Assembly (NCBI GenBank): GCA_021397835.1
Contig: JAJFZO010000034.1
Location: forward strand, 5,210,501 to 5,274,500
Direction: 5' to 3'
DNA: 64,000 nucleotides
Origin: Moringa oleifera
Taxonomy: Eukaryota; Streptophyta; Magnoliopsida; Brassicales; Moringaceae
The position numbers and the translations under genes were made by a program. Shown here piece after piece: positions 11,280 to 24,200 of this stretch. Numbering within the stretch: position 1 is the stretch's first letter; each line of letters begins with the position of its first letter. The notes below the pieces were generated by a model. It was not told the origin of the DNA. It was given only the letters and a program-made list of their open reading frames with translations, and searched no databases.

Positions 11280-12420
11280 TCACCCATATGCTTAAAGTTA
11301 TCAAAACTCGCTTCATTAGTGAGAATATACAAGTTGAGGTAAACAATTAAAAAAATAGCGTGTCCAATTGATTAGTTATATTTGTGTCTCAGTGCATCAA
11401 GAGATACCAATAAACATCACAAATTGGTATCAAGTACTTGTTGAACTAATAAACAGATTATGAGATCAAATTTCGGTAAGTCATATGAAACATTATGTAT
11501 TTTTTAATTACTCTATTCATTTGTTTGATTGCTTCCAACTTTTGATACACTTTAAAGATGCATTTGACATTGATGAGATCATGAAGTATGTGTTACAGTG
11601 TGCTATGTTAAAATGGAGGAACTTCAAGACAACTCTCACCATGTTATCTCATTCTTGGAAGATCTAAAATGCCTTTGGGATCCCCTTATTGAGTATAGGA
11701 GCATCATTCAACCTCATATTTGGAGCAAGTTTGTTAACTTACATTTATTTGAAAAATTTTAAGTATTATAAGTATACGATAGTATTATGCACATTTATGA
11801 TGTTTACCTAATAATAACATTTGTTACAAGATATAATAAAAACACAAATGGAAAAGAAGACTGTCTATGATTATCATTTACCTTGCAAGGGTTTTGCGGG
11901 ATTAGAGGTTGAATTTGTAATATAAATTTCATGTTTTTCATTTTAATGAGTACAAATTACATTCTTTAAACTAGTAATGTGATGAGCACGCTTCAAATCT
12001 TTGGATACTAATGGGGATATTGCTTGTGCCATATTATGGAAAGCAGCACAAGTTAATTCGAAAGAGAGGTACAACAATGAGCCAGTTAGATAATGTGCTG
12101 AAAGGATAGTAACTATTTTGGTATTTGTACCTCCGTTTTTTTTTTTCTTTTTACATTTTTACATTCAAATATTCATAATATGTTTACGCTTTAATTGGAT
12201 ATCTGTAAGATGAGTTGATGGCACAAGCCATAATGGATACTTTTAGACCCTCTTACATGGAAGATGATTATAAACATCCATTGGATGATATGACTGCACC
12301 TCAAGGTGCTCCATTTGATCCTAAACATTGTAGTAAGGCTGGTAACAAATTACACAGGGTACGAGTTATTAATGAAGATCATGGTGAAGACCTCACACCA
12401 CCTTCAACATAAGCACCAGT
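11280..12420 (+). pseudogene. Decayed Ptta/En-Spm-like plant transposase (copy in unit 2)
   Basis: The better-preserved of two copies. Translated fragments in changing frames read FDIDEIMKYVLQCA followed by KWRNFKTTLT, then IIQPHIWSKFV, then YDYHLPCKGFAGLEVE, then ILWKAAQVNSKE. This order of tryptophan- and lysine-rich blocks is that of the plant transposase (Ptta/En/Spm) domain. The frame is broken between blocks and no intact product is possible. No other part of an autonomous element was recognised. Assignment rests on recalled family motifs and should be checked by profile search. Confidence 0.6.
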
Positions 12421-13226
12421 AGTTCACCCTACCATTCTCAAGTTATGATATGTTTTCTTCAGTAATGATTTTCATTAATCCTACCATGAATAAGATGATT
12501 TATGGGCATGACATGATTAAGAGTTGTGTTAAAGTATAGATCACCATAGCTTTATGCTTCCTTGCCTTGACCGGTTTCTAATTCAGATATGTTTATTGTA
12601 TCTCAAGCTGTAGGGACACATTTCGCTTGACCATCAAATTAAATTATTGCTTCTGATATTCTTATAACATATTGTTGCATTATGTATCATTTTTATGAAA
12701 TTTAAGAATTAATTATTGGAATGTTGTATATATTTTTCAAGGTAATATTTGAATCTGCACCATGAAATTATGTACAAGAACGGCCTATAGAATCCATATA
12801 GAATCCACTCATATTTTATTATCATTACATGTGTTGTTGCATGGACGTAAATATGATGATAATCATTTCATTGGATGCAGAAGTTTTTTTGGCTAAAGGT
12901 TCAGTGTATATTTGCAGATATACCTTCCTTCAACTTTTCACATCGAAGAATTGAGTGCTATTACCATTCAAGCTTAGATTGTGTATGTGTACCATATATT
13001 ATTATTATTTTTTATTTTTTCAAAACTTTGAAAATTATTAATTATGCTCTTATTTTGTATTTCAAGAAGTTTCATAAAAATATATTGATCGCATGTGATT
13101 TAAATAAAATACATATTTATTGATCTTAAGATGATAGTAGTATGAAACTACAATAATATTGAAGAACAAGTTTGATATCTTGCTACAATGGCAAGCACTT
13201 ATAATAAAACTTATACTTTTACATAT

Positions 13227-14042
13227 CTTGTGCACAACAATCTTCTTATTAACAATAAGATCATCACTTTTTAGTGTATTCTTTTAAGAGACTCATTGAA
13301 ACTATTTCATAACACAATCAAAGACATGTCTCCCAGTAGGTACCCTTCAGAGGCCAAGAATGCTGTCAGGCATAAGAGGGGCATGTACTTCACAGAAACG
13401 AAATTATATGGTCATCTTATCATTCTACCCAGATACAAGACCATTTACATTTTCATTTTGGTAATTTTTCCATGGTTGATAATCTTTTATAATTTAGATT
13501 TCATCAATATACTTAATTTCAGAAAACGTTAAAACCTAGTTTCATACACCATACAAGAGAACGTGCTGTTTAATTAATTGCTTAACTAAAAATTGCAAAA
13601 ATAGGAAAAGAAATTAAGTTTATGTACCTGAATAGTACACTGTAAGCTGAGCAAAATCAAAAGCAATCCTCTTTTCTTCTAGTAACAAGAAATTCTAGCA
13701 GTGGTAATAGAAGATGTATCCAACCAAGGAGAGAAAAACATCATTAACTGATATGAGCAGCGGACTCTTGAAACATGTAGGTTATAAAGCATACATCATT
13801 TTCATTAAATCTATGTTCACATCATATCTATAAGACACATTTCTTTATGATAATTATGTAACCACTGAGAAATTTTGTTCCACAATACATGAAGATGATG
13901 ATCAAAGAACAAAAAGAATAAAAAAGGTCATAAGTTTAATTATGATAGGCAGAGACATATTTTCTTCTTGTTATGGTAATTCAATGCATGAATGATATAT
14001 GATCTTGGATGATCTCGAAGCCTTGTGCTGCCATTTTAAGGT
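13227..14042. other. 3' flank of the truncated third CRRSP unit
   Basis: Homologous to 3,838-4,756 and 8,698-9,497, the downstream flanks of copies 1 and 2. No gene of its own. Confidence 0.7.
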
Positions 14043-14347
14043 TTAAGCATGCAGAAATGGATATATCTCCTATCTGAAGTTACAACTGCCTCCAACAACC
14101 CTTCCTCCTTGTTTTCCATCGCAGCAGCTCGGAAGTTTACCTATTATTCCCTCAAGACACTTCTTGCAATCAACATCTGAAAGATCCCTTGTACACTGAG
14201 TCAGTCCATAAAGTTTTGTTGACCCGTCTAGCTCCGATTCTGCGGCAGCATACATTTTAGGAGTTACATAGGCTTCGTCGGCGAGTTGGATCAGCAGCTC
14301 CTTAGTCTTTTGATTGAACGTCACTGGGTCGCTTAGGTTCCGCAGAT
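14043..14347 (-). pseudogene. 5'-truncated CRRSP pseudogene
   Basis: Only the second DUF26 domain of a CRRSP gene remains, equivalent to residues about 143-242 of copy 1, with C-x8-C-x2-C intact. Homology to the other copies stops abruptly at 14,347; the first domain, signal peptide and promoter are missing. In addition, a Tyr codon near the C-terminus (14,070-14,072) has become TAG. What replaces the 5' half (14,348-14,700) matches nothing else I can see in the window. A remnant of an incomplete tandem duplication or a later deletion. Confidence 0.9.
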
Positions 14348-14819
14348 ATGTGATTAGAGAAAGTTGGGAAATCATATTAATTACAGTGCATTACACTTAC
14401 ATATTTTCAAGGTAATATTTTATAATTAGGTGATACAGTGCTGTTCTGATATATGTTTAATTCAATATTGGTGTTAAGGTTTTTGAAAACTGATAAATAA
14501 TTAGATATGGCCAACTCAAGTTCTTAAGGTATTATTTTGATTTGGGAATGAAATTATTCTGTAACAGTTAAAAGAAATTTAGTTAGTAAATATCTATGTA
14601 TAGGAAGCATAATCCGATGGGTGAGACAATTAAATTATTTTCAAAGTTCATTTGGAAAACACATTCTTTGCCATAATTGTGAAACCACACAGAAATCTTA
14701 TTCCACAGTAAATGAAGATGACGTCCAGAACATAAAAGAAGCATACAGAAGAGGGTTATAGCTTATACGTCCCGCAGTTTTCTGGGTGATCCCTCATCCT
14801 CATACTTCCATTGTAAGTT
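14348..14819. other. Spacer between CRRSP pseudogene and CRRSP copy 4
   Basis: Unrecognised sequence up to about 14,650, then a diverged version of the CRRSP downstream flank belonging to the gene at 14,820. Confidence 0.5.
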
Positions 14820-15548
14820 TCAAGCATTGATAAATGGGTATATCTCATATCTGAAGTTACAGCTCCCTCCAACAACCCTTCCTCCTTCTTTTCCATCACA
14901 GCAGCTTGGAAGTTCACCTATTATTCCGTCCAGGCATTTCTTGCAATCAACACTTGAAAGGTCCCTTGTACACTGAGCCAGTCCGTAAAGTTTTGTTGAC
15001 CCGTCAAGCTCCGATTCTCCAGTAGCATACATTTTAGGAGTTACGTAGGCTTTTTCTGCGAGTTGGATCAACAGCTCCTTAGTCTTTTGATTGAACGTCT
15101 TTGGCTCGCTTACAGACCGCAGATTCCACATGTAGAACCTATTCTGGTTGTCAATTTGGCCAAAGAAGTCCTTGTCTGAGTACTTCAAAAGACAATTATC
15201 ATACCAAATGATTGCACCTTTGTCCAACGGGCAGCGCTTGCGGATCTCACTGTTTGCCTCGACAACACAGGTTTTGCAGTCTGCTGCTGAGACATCGCCT
15301 CGACAGAGAGCAAGGCCATTTGCTTTGTTCGGTAGCTGTCCTATGGAACCAACTCCAAAACCAGAAGGAGGAGCTTGATAGGAGAGGAGCCCTGCAAGCT
15401 TGTTCAAGTTTGTTTCATAAGGGTCATAGGGAGTGAAATTTCCAGACTTTGAGCAAAAATGGAACAGTGGGTCAACGCCAAAGACAGTGTGGAGAAGGAG
15501 AGTAAAGCAGAATACAGAGAGAGAAGAGGCAAACTTGAAAGAAGCCAT
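14820..15548 (-). CDS. Cysteine-rich repeat secretory protein, CRRSP38-like (most diverged copy)
   Basis: Single exon, 242 residues: signal peptide (about 1-24) and two DUF26 domains with both C-x8-C-x2-C signatures. It differs from copies 1 and 2 at many scattered positions (for example PLFHF after the signal peptide, SLDCKKC-type changes around the second motif, and a FINA C-terminus), so it split off earlier. Flanks are also more diverged and no dead transposase follows it upstream, consistent with an older member outside the 4.5-4.9 kb amplification. Secreted; defence or stress role inferred from the family. Confidence 0.95.
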   Translation of the reverse strand: MASFKFASSLSVFCFTLLLHTVFGVDPLFHFCSKSGNFTPYDPYETNLNKLAGLLSYQAPPSGFGVGSIGQLPNKANGLALCRGDVSAADCKTCVVEANSEIRKRCPLDKGAIIWYDNCLLKYSDKDFFGQIDNQNRFYMWNLRSVSEPKTFNQKTKELLIQLAEKAYVTPKMYATGESELDGSTKLYGLAQCTRDLSSVDCKKCLDGIIGELPSCCDGKEGGRVVGGSCNFRYEIYPFINA

Positions 15549-15605
15549 TGATGTTGTAACGATATGATTTAGGGTTGTATGTTTAAGCTATGGCCAATGC
15601 AATGC

Positions 15606-15669
15606 TATTTATAATGTGAATTCAAGCGTTTGACAAAGGAGCTAGATAAGCCTTAATCAAGTGGTTGAC
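15606..15669 (-). promoter_or_regulatory. CRRSP copy 4 promoter: TATA box and W-box core
   Basis: TATAAATA on the minus strand at 15606-15613, 57 bp upstream of the ATG. One TTGAC core at 15665-15669; the second W-box of copies 1 and 2 is not evident. Confidence 0.5.
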
Positions 15670-17660
15670 GATTTCTTCACAATTTGCTAAGTCTTCACTG
15701 TGATTATGTCAAAGGTGGGCTGCGGGAATTGATTATAATATTTAAGGGGTGGGCCGAAACAGCACTTCTTCAACATTCTGATGGGATTGCGACTAGAACA
15801 AAGATAATGACAATACAATAAGGTAGTGTCAAAACAATAAGCACTGAAACTTTATCTTTGATTAATCCATATGAAAAAGCACCAGTTGGCTACTGTGTTG
15901 ACCTTTCTGTTCTATTAACGTGGGTAAGATTAATTAATAACAAGCAGGTGGTGTAGATGCACATCATACAGAGGCTAATATATCCTGCTATAACAGTTGG
16001 TGGGATTGTGGATGCTATGCCAAAATAATGTATCTGACAAATTACTGCTGTTCATGATGGCTTCACTGTTTATGCTATTAAAATTTTGATCATTTCAATT
16101 CTTATAGTTTTGATGAATTTAAATATGAAATTTGAGTTTAATTAACATTCAGAGTCCAACTAAATTGTCTCAAAGTCTTTTATATATATAAGACGCATGG
16201 ACTTATGAAGTTAACATTTTCCAATTAAAGTGCTTAAAATTAGAAAATATTTACAAAGCAACTTGAGCTACAAATTCGTCAACAAACTGTACGACAAGAA
16301 GCGATCAATCTCCCTCGGTTTACAGTTTACTACTTTGTAATTGTTGAAGGGTGATGATATATGTCTATAATGCATTGTTTAATGTCCTGTGATCACAAGT
16401 CTCATTGTTCCATCATTTTCAGAGAGTCAGTTGACAACTCTTAGGCATTGATTATCTAAGCAACTACGTAACCATGATTATATTATTAATCAAGATGAAA
16501 GCAATAGGGTAGAGGAATGAGATTTACTGATGTTAATCACTAATAATGGATGACAATAATAATTAAGTACTACAATCAGTCAAGAGCATATAACTAAAAT
16601 ATTATTTTAGGTGATTATATATGCACAAGTTGGCAATTATTTATCACCTCCTTCATTCTCTCTTGTTCATGCATGTGATGAAATCTTTTACATGAATCTC
16701 TCTACTTTTATTAGGTATGCCAGCTTGGTAGGCACTACGCAACCCAAGGTTGGACCAACAAATCAAAGAAAAACATGGGAGCTTGTCACGCCTAGCAAGT
16801 TTGGACCAGTCAATGCTTCTAGAATGTCAGGAAAACCATTTGCAAAACATACATAAGCTTATGTAGCTACCCCCAAGTGATATTGAAGACCTATATGTAT
16901 AGTTTGATGGACGTGTTTCTATAACATGTTTTACTTAGCTATTATAACAGTAATTCCAAGTTGGAAACATAGAGTTAATGATCAAGATATGGATTTTCAG
17001 GCATTAATCCATAAGGTAGTTTGGGAATTCCCCACTAACAAGCTTGGACGTGCACTATGCCGAACATTGGAAATTCTTTCGTGTCAACGCTTCCTAGACT
17101 AGTTGGCTCAACAACTCCTGATATATAAAATATAAGGTAAAAGTAAAAATATTAGGGAGAAGAGCATATTGGGGATTATCAACATGCAGAACCCGATTGT
17201 TGGCTTAGTGTGATGAGAAGGCAAAGGAGGCGCTAATGTGCATTATGATGTGTAATAATTCGAAAGAGGTAATCCTATAGTTTATTTATTAATTAATGTT
17301 GTGGAAGAGAATCAATGGCGGCAACATGATGGAGAAAGGCAGCAAAGTTAGAAGATTGAGTAAGGAGAGAAAGTCGGAAGAAGAAATATTGGTGGAAGGG
17401 TATGATTGAGGTTGATGCCTAAGAGAACATGCAGCATTGTTTGAAATTAACAACTTTGACTATAAAGAAAAAGTTATATTCTAGGGTCCAAAATTTTGTA
17501 ATTGAGTTTTAATTACCTTGAATGTCAGCAATTCTGACTTTTGATTATATTGAATTTTAGCTATTTTGGTTTCATTGGCTGACCTTGTATCTGATCATTA
17601 TTATGCACTGACTTAACTTATCCTACTTTAAAAGTTCACTTCTTTCAGAAGGTGAGGAAA
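15670..17660. other. AT-rich intergenic region
   Basis: No gene recognised. An 81-codon open frame at 16,611-16,856 resembles nothing known to me and lacks supporting signals, so it is not called. Confidence 0.5.
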
Positions 17661-17829
17661 TTTTGGATCTAATCTAGCTTAGATAAGTACAGTGCTAGAC
17701 TTTTTAATGGTGACCACACAATTCCAAATTCATAAACTGTATAAAATTTGGATCTAATCTTGTTTAGACGAGTATAGTGCTAGACTTTCCAATGGTGACC
17801 ACACAATTCAAAATTCATAAAAAGTATGG
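17661..17829. repeat. Two-copy tandem repeat, 85-bp period
   Basis: The sequence beginning ttggatctaatct recurs 85 bp later. Both copies run through a shared tggtgaccacacaattc block and differ at scattered bases. Non-coding. Confidence 0.9.
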
Positions 17830-18669
17830 AATGAATAAAATACAAAGAATGCATACATCATCGTGGAAACTAAGTCATCCTATTTGACCATCAATTTAAC
17901 AGAAGGAATTTATGAAGAATCATCTTAATTATCGATTTCTTAATTATTGATTTCTAATACTGGCAACCCAGCAAGCAGTTTTTTTTTTGTTTAAAAAAAA
18001 ATAGGTATCTTTAACTTCATAAAAGATTATTGTTGTAAGGTCACATGATGCAGAGTGATTGATTTTTTTTTTAATCTTAATTTTTTAGTATAAAAGTCAC
18101 CTTGAGCACAATTTTTTCAACACCTTCAATTTTGGAGGTTGCGTAATTACCCATAAAAAGTTATTTTTTAGAATTAATTAACACATAAGAAGAGAACATC
18201 TTAGCAGAACAAATGTGATGAGTAGCTTTGTGTCTACCCACTATTCTTTAGTGTTATTCACTAAGTTAGCTTCAAACACTATAGGAGCTAGTATCATGCC
18301 AACAAAATTGCTTGCTAACTTTCTTCTTTGGTTATATGCACTTGATTCGGGTTTTTATGACAATTTTTGGCATAGTGACCTTACTTATGACATATATAAC
18401 ACTTGCTATTGAATTTATTGGGCTTGCCTTAGATTGGAGCTTGACCTGAGTGTTTTTTCTTTTTCGTAGTATTTCGTTCCACTAATATTTTTAGACTTCA
18501 TGGGTTGTCTTCTAACCTTTTTTTTTAGATGTATGATTATCTTCCTCTATCCTTAATTATACAACCAAATTCTCAAGTCTCATTTTTTTATGCTTATGCT
18601 TTAAATAATTTTTGAAATCGTTGCAAAATTACAGTAACTTTTCAATTATAGAACTCACTTGTAACGCCT
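17830..18669. other. AT-rich intergenic region
   Basis: Poly-T and poly-A runs but no recognisable gene or element. Confidence 0.5.
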
Positions 18670-19110
18670 CACTTAACATCTGATTTTTGCATGTAGCTTA
18701 CACAAAATCAGTTGTAATTTTTGGACCTGACATCACAGTTTTCGAATTTATCATTTTATACTTTAAAAATCTGTCAATAATGAATTTCTTAATGTTGGCT
18801 TTCTTTACCTTGTATTTCCTCTCCAAATATTCATACAATTCTTTGACAGTTTTAATTAGACTATAAATATTATACAACGTATTCTTTAAACCATTGAAGA
18901 TATAGTTCTTGCATAGAAAGTCCAAATGCTTCCAAGCTTCCACAACAACTATCATAAGTCTGTCATTTTTATCTCTTATCAAAACAAGGGCATCTTTTTA
19001 TAAGACTTTGACAAGGTTCAACGTCATAAGGTAAAATAATATTTTTTGTTACCATCACTTAAAGTTCATTCCATTAAACTTTTTTTTAGCTTCTCCCTAT
19101 AATTAACATG
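18670..19110 (-). pseudogene. Ty1/Copia gag relic
   Basis: On the minus strand, broken frames follow the plant Copia gag (UBN2-type) domain. Near 19,090 there is KFNGMNFK. The open stretch 18,982-18,698 has AWKHLDFLCKNYI, then NTLYNIYSLIKTVKELYEYL, then KKFIIDRFLKYKM. A frame change is needed to continue into QVQKLQLIL near 18,700. Stops interrupt the N-terminal part. No LTRs, protease or polymerase were found beside it, so this is an isolated fragment. The zinc knuckle that would follow gag is absent. Confidence 0.85.
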
Positions 19111-19819
19111 AGCCGAAACATTCATGATCAAGATTGGACTATTTGCAACATGCATAACAGCATCAGATGATGTTGTCATTGACTTAATAAAACTATTCAA
19201 TGAACAAAACCGTTTTATTAAACATGATGATTAAAAATAATAAATAAAGTATACCAAATGTGATTTTATCTTAAGATTGTTATTTTTAGTATATAATAAT
19301 AAACAATACCAATAACTTGAAATAATATTGATTTACTTTAGCCATACATTCAAATGAATAACAAACTAAAATAAATTTATAGTAATCTACAACTCGTAAA
19401 ACTATATTTTTGTTAAACCGATGTAAAGTTTAACTCTATGTCCTTAAGACAAGATCACTTCCTAATTAAAACTAAGGTTAATAGTGAATGTCTTTTAAGA
19501 TACAATAATCTTTTCCTGTAAAAGAGTAATTCAATTCACAAAAATAATGAATCAACTTATACTTGCTATCTCTTAGAAAATAAGCTTCTTTTTTTTTTCA
19601 ATGAAAGAAAAAATAAATTATTTTTGGATGATTGAAATAATTATACAGGAGGCTTTTTATAAACATCAAAATGTGGCTTTGAAGGAGTGTATCTTTTTAA
19701 AGAGATGCAACCAAAAGAAAAGGATGCATCTTTAACGAAAAGGTATCTTTCCATTCAAAAGGAAGTCATACACCTTTTCATTCAAACTCTCTTTTTTTTT
19801 TCCAAATTTTTTCTAACAA
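19111..19819. other. AT-rich intergenic region
   Basis: No gene recognised. Contains poly-T tracts just left of the LTR-retroelement array. Confidence 0.45.
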
Positions 19820-19999
19820 AGTTTTGTGAAAGTTGTTTGCATTAAGAAGATTCTCTAGGTTCATTTTTTGCCCATGAGAAAGTGAGGAGTCAAGAAAAAA
19901 CTTTAAGACAAGAGGAAGACTTCAAGCGACAGAAATCATCTACAAGAAAGTGTTCGCAACAACGATGAAAATAGAGAATATGGGAATGTACCAGTCAAG

Positions 20000-20422
20000 A
20001 TGTTTCTAAAGAAAATTCTTAAAAAATTGAATTGCCTACAACAATCTATTCGTTTGAGAAATTTGATTCAAATAATAAAAAAAGTCTCTTTGGTAAGAAT
20101 TGAATTTAAAGATAAATTAGAAAATGATATTCAATATGGTTACAAAACATATACAAAAAAGAAAGTAAAAAATGGAATAGCATTGCGTGTAATAAGATAC
20201 TTGAAGGATTTGTATGATGTTGTTAATGAAGATGTAAGTGGAAGAGATTATTATTGTGTCCAAAATGAATTAGATGATTTTAAGATAGCTTATAATTCTT
20301 TGAAGGAAAATTTTGAAGATGTTATCAAAGATTTAATTGATTTGAAGCATCAAAAGGAAGGACCAGGTAAACAAGTGTCAATCGAGGATGAAGAGCTAGT
20401 TGTGTTCAAGAATTTCCTCTAA
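20000..20422 (+). CDS. Small open frame carried by the LTR retroelement (unknown, possibly gag-derived)
   Basis: Open for 140 residues in the first internal region. The product is highly charged and likely helical or coiled-coil (LKENFEDVIKDLIDLKHQK near the C-terminus), preceded by a basic half. I recognise no domain. Related coding sequence recurs, more damaged, at 21,085-21,280 plus 24,564-24,790, at 25,498-25,860, at 44,675-44,880 and at 49,330-49,690. Across these copies the amino-acid pattern YLKDxYDIVxEDISGRD is retained, which suggests the frame was once under selection. Possibly a reduced gag-like protein or a captured host exon. It ends about 55 bp before the polypurine tract and LTR. 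Expression is unknown. Confidence 0.4.
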   Translation: MFLKKILKKLNCLQQSIRLRNLIQIIKKVSLVRIEFKDKLENDIQYGYKTYTKKKVKNGIALRVIRYLKDLYDVVNEDVSGRDYYCVQNELDDFKIAYNSLKENFEDVIKDLIDLKHQKEGPGKQVSIEDEELVVFKNFL

Positions 20423-20477
20423 GGTTTGGTCCTTGAAGACATCATCAAATCTAGAATAACTTAAGATTAAAAGGGAG

Positions 20478-20822
20478 TGTTGAAATAGTGAACTTAAATT
20501 ATTAATTTAGTCAATTGAAGAGTCATTTCCTAATTTCAGAAATTCAAGATCATGGAAAGGTATTTTCAATGCATTTAAAATATTAAGAGTTTAAGTAAAA
20601 GATAGGTTAAGTTTAATGTAGTTGGAATTTAAAGAGTTAAAAGAGTGAAAAGTTTAGTGGTTAGTATTAGGTATATCCTTATAAACCACCATATATGGTA
20701 AAGTGGAGAAGTTGTCTTTCATAAGAGAAAAAAGTTTGTTATTATAGAAAAACTCTTCTTTATATTGTGTTTGTTTGCTTTTATATCTCTCTTATCTCTA
20801 ACAAAGTTCCACCATTCCAACA
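20478..20822 (+). repeat. LTR 1 of the retroelement array
   Basis: 345 bp, beginning TGTTGAAATAG and ending CCATTCCAACA, so bounded by TG...CA. The purine-rich AAAAGGGAG lies directly upstream (polypurine tract). Directly downstream is tGATATtAGAG, a mutated form of TGGTATCAGAG, the initiator-Met tRNA primer-binding site used by many plant LTR elements. It aligns with 24,857-25,225. Confidence 0.7.
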
Positions 20823-21280
20823 AAGTGATATTAGAGATTAAGATCCTAGAGACTCGTGTGAAACAAGAGAAGAAAGAAAAGAAGGTTGTCCTCCATTTCA
20901 AGAGTTTTATGAAAGCTATTTATAATGAGAAGATTCTCCGAGCTCAATCTTTACTTGTGAGAAAGTGAAGAGTAAACAAGAAGATCCTAATAGAAAGAGA
21001 AGAATTTAGAGAAAGACTCCAAGCGACACAAATCATCTATAAAGAACTTTTAACAAAATCATTATGAACACACCATTTAAGATAATGCTAAAAGAAATTC
21101 TTGAAAAATTGAATGTGCTTCTTGCAATTTATTATATGAGAAATTTGATGCATATCATCAACCAAGTTTTTTTTTTTGGAAATAATTGAATTTAAAGATA
21201 AATTGAAAAATTGTATCTTATGGGGTACAAATATACTAAATAAAAAAAAGAAAAAAAATGAGACAACATTGTGTGTAATA

Positions 21281-24200
21281 TAGAGTTGTTAGATGGGCTT
21301 TGGCTCATAGAACCAGCCTGTTTAACCGAAATACATAAGGTCAGGTTCATAAAACAGTTTTGAATCTAGGTTTTTTCGGCTTGGACCGATTAACTCGTAG
21401 GTTAAACAAGTTCATCCTAGGCTAGCTCGTTAACTAATTGATATATACTTTTTTTTTTATTTTTTAAAAAATTTTCATAAAATAATAAATTTTTTTTGCT
21501 AAAAAAGAAGTGCAACCCTAGGTTTGTCCTTTATGATTTACGAACCTTGAACTCTTAAAGCTACCTCTGTCTTCTATTCTTCAATTTTTAGTCTTTAGAC
21601 TAGTGTCAATATCGCTACCAATTGCCAAAATCTAGTTCAGTTTGATTATACCTTTTTTCACTGCTACACACAACTAAGTTTTATTTTTTATTTTTTACCT
21701 ATTTTTTTCATTAATGCTTTACTTTAGTGATTTTTGTAATTTTTGTTGGGGGTAGGGACAATGTCAAGACAATGGGGTCCTCATGTTTTCTTTGGTTAAT
21801 TGTAATTTAAATTTATTATAGCATGGACAATGAAAGTGAAAATACTAAAAAAGGTGGCGATGAGGATGAATTAGAAATTCTAGAATCTAAAGCTGCAAAT
21901 GATTTCGAAAACCCAAATAAAAAAAAGCTAAAGTAACCACCTCTGAAGTATAGAATAGTTTTTCAAAATGTAGTAATAACTAAGTGAAATGTAATGGATG
22001 TGGGAAAGAATATACTTGGAGTGGTTCTAATTATGCTACTTCTACCCTAAACGTCATGTGATCCATATGCCGACTCTTCCTAAATATCAAAATGTGGGTG
22101 TGATAATGTTGGACCAAGAAGGAAAATTAAGATCCAAAAAAGTTGATCAGAACCATCCATGTGAGCTTATATATGTGGCAACAATTTCACATGCTTTCCA
22201 ATTTTCTTTTGTTAAATATAGATGCATTAAAGAAATAATAAAGTATTTAAATCTTGATGTCAAATATATTAATAGGTTACAGCTACCAATGTTATTCAAA
22301 AAAATTTTCTCACTTAAAAAGATAAATAGATACGTTAGAGAAATAATAAAGTATTTAAATCCTGGTGCCAAAATATATTAGTAGGGTGATAGCTATTAGT
22401 GATGCTCATAAATTTTATCTTGCTTAAAAGGAGAAATTGAAACAAGTTATGACTAAGTTTTTTGGAAGAATATGTTTAACTTCTAATTGTTGGACTGCTT
22501 GTGCAAGTGAGGGGTGTACTTGTTTGATAACTCACTTTGTTGATGAAAATTGGAAGTTAAGCAATAAAATACTTGATTTTTGTAAAATAGAACCTTTACA
22601 CTTTCGGTTTGAACCGACAAAAGTGTATGATTTCTTGAAAGATTAGGTAATTAATACAAAAGTGTTTTTTTTTTTTTACTTTGGACAATGCTTCTATTAA
22701 TGATAGTATGTAAGATATCTTGAAAGAATAACTCTCTTTGCAATATAGTTTATTGTATGACGATTAATTTTTTCATATGGGATGTTGTGCTCATATCTTA
22801 AATCTTATAGTTCAAAATGATTTGAAGACTATAAATGGAGCTTTAGACAAGATTAAGGAAAGTATCAAATATGTTAAAGGAAAGAATGAAAAGTTTCAAT
22901 TAATGTATTAGTCAAGTTTATGATATTAACACTAAAGTTGGTTTGCGCTTGGATGTTACCCACTAGAAGGAATTTTATTTACATTATGTTGAAAGTGTCA
23001 TTAGGTATCAATGTGCTTTCAGTAGCATTCTATTGATTAGAAATTATAAGATTGTTATTTCAATTGAAGAGTGGACAAGGGGGGAAGAAAATATGTGAAT
23101 TTTTGCTGCCATTCTATGTGATCACTAACTTGTTTTCTGGTACATCTTATCCAACCTCAAACTTGTATTTCATGCAAATATGAAAAATTAAGTATTTGCT
23201 AAAGTAATTTGTAGACAATAAAGACTCAATCATTAAAGCCATAGCCACAGAGATGAAAGTAAAATTTGACAAGCATTAGAGTGACTATAGTGCTGTGCTT
23301 ACATTTAAGACGTGCTTCACCCTTGTATGAAATTTATTAATGCTAAAATACTGTTACACGTAACTTGACCCCAAAACTTGTCAAGAGAAGATTGATCAAA
23401 TCAAAAGCAAGTTGTACATGCTTTTTGAACAATATAGAAAATGGATGGATCCTTAGATAAACTAGGTGGAAGTTGTTCCAAAAGTTCTTCCATTGACGGA
23501 TGTTTCATGGTATATGAAAAGGAAAAGGACAAAGAAAATTTGGTGTACTTGATGTAAGAATTTCTTTCATTTAAGAATTTTTTTTTTAAAATTATGTGCA
23601 CTCATTTTAATTTATAACTCGCGTATTAATTATTTTTTCTTTATTAATGTTTCAATGTGGTAGGTTTTAAAGGATTTTATGAATTAATCTGAATCGGATA
23701 CCCATAATGTCAAATCTCAATTGCATCTATATGTGGATAAATGACCACTTGAATTAAAGAATTTTTAAAGTTTGGATATCTTAGAATTTTTAAAAAATAA
23801 TAGAAATCTGTGTTTTGAACTATCAATTGTGACTTGCGATATACCAAGTATTCCAATAATCACTATGGCATCCAAATATACTTTTAGCACTAGTGCTCAT
23901 GTCCTAATTAAATATGAAGTTGTCTTCTTGGAGATCATGTGCAAGCTTTTATTTGTATCCGTAATTGGTTATTTGGTTTTATTGATGATGAAAATATTTT
24001 TATGATTTTGTTTTAACATTTGTCTTTATAGTACAAATAACTTTTTACTAACTACATACTGATTTTTAATTTCTTATGATTTGACATTTTATAAATGAAG
24101 AAAAAGTGAAAGATGATGTTTTAACTTCTAATAAAGAAAGGTCCAATGCTGTTGAAGACAATCACAAAGATGTTGGATGATAGCTTTATGACTTGTCTTT

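Larger units (their letters stand above)
8698..13226. repeat. CRRSP tandem unit 2
   Basis: Second copy of the tandem block, containing the CRRSP gene at 9,498-10,226, its promoter and the second copy of the decayed transposase. The landmark at its left end recurs at about 13,227, where a third, incomplete unit begins. Confidence 0.8.

Noticed and set aside
16611..16856. 81-codon open frame in the gap right of the CRRSP cluster
   Set aside because: No recognisable domain, no homologous copy in the window and no promoter or splice support.
20765..20968. Open frame across the LTR 1 / internal junction
   Set aside because: It spans an LTR end and primer-binding site, and is not conserved in the other copies.
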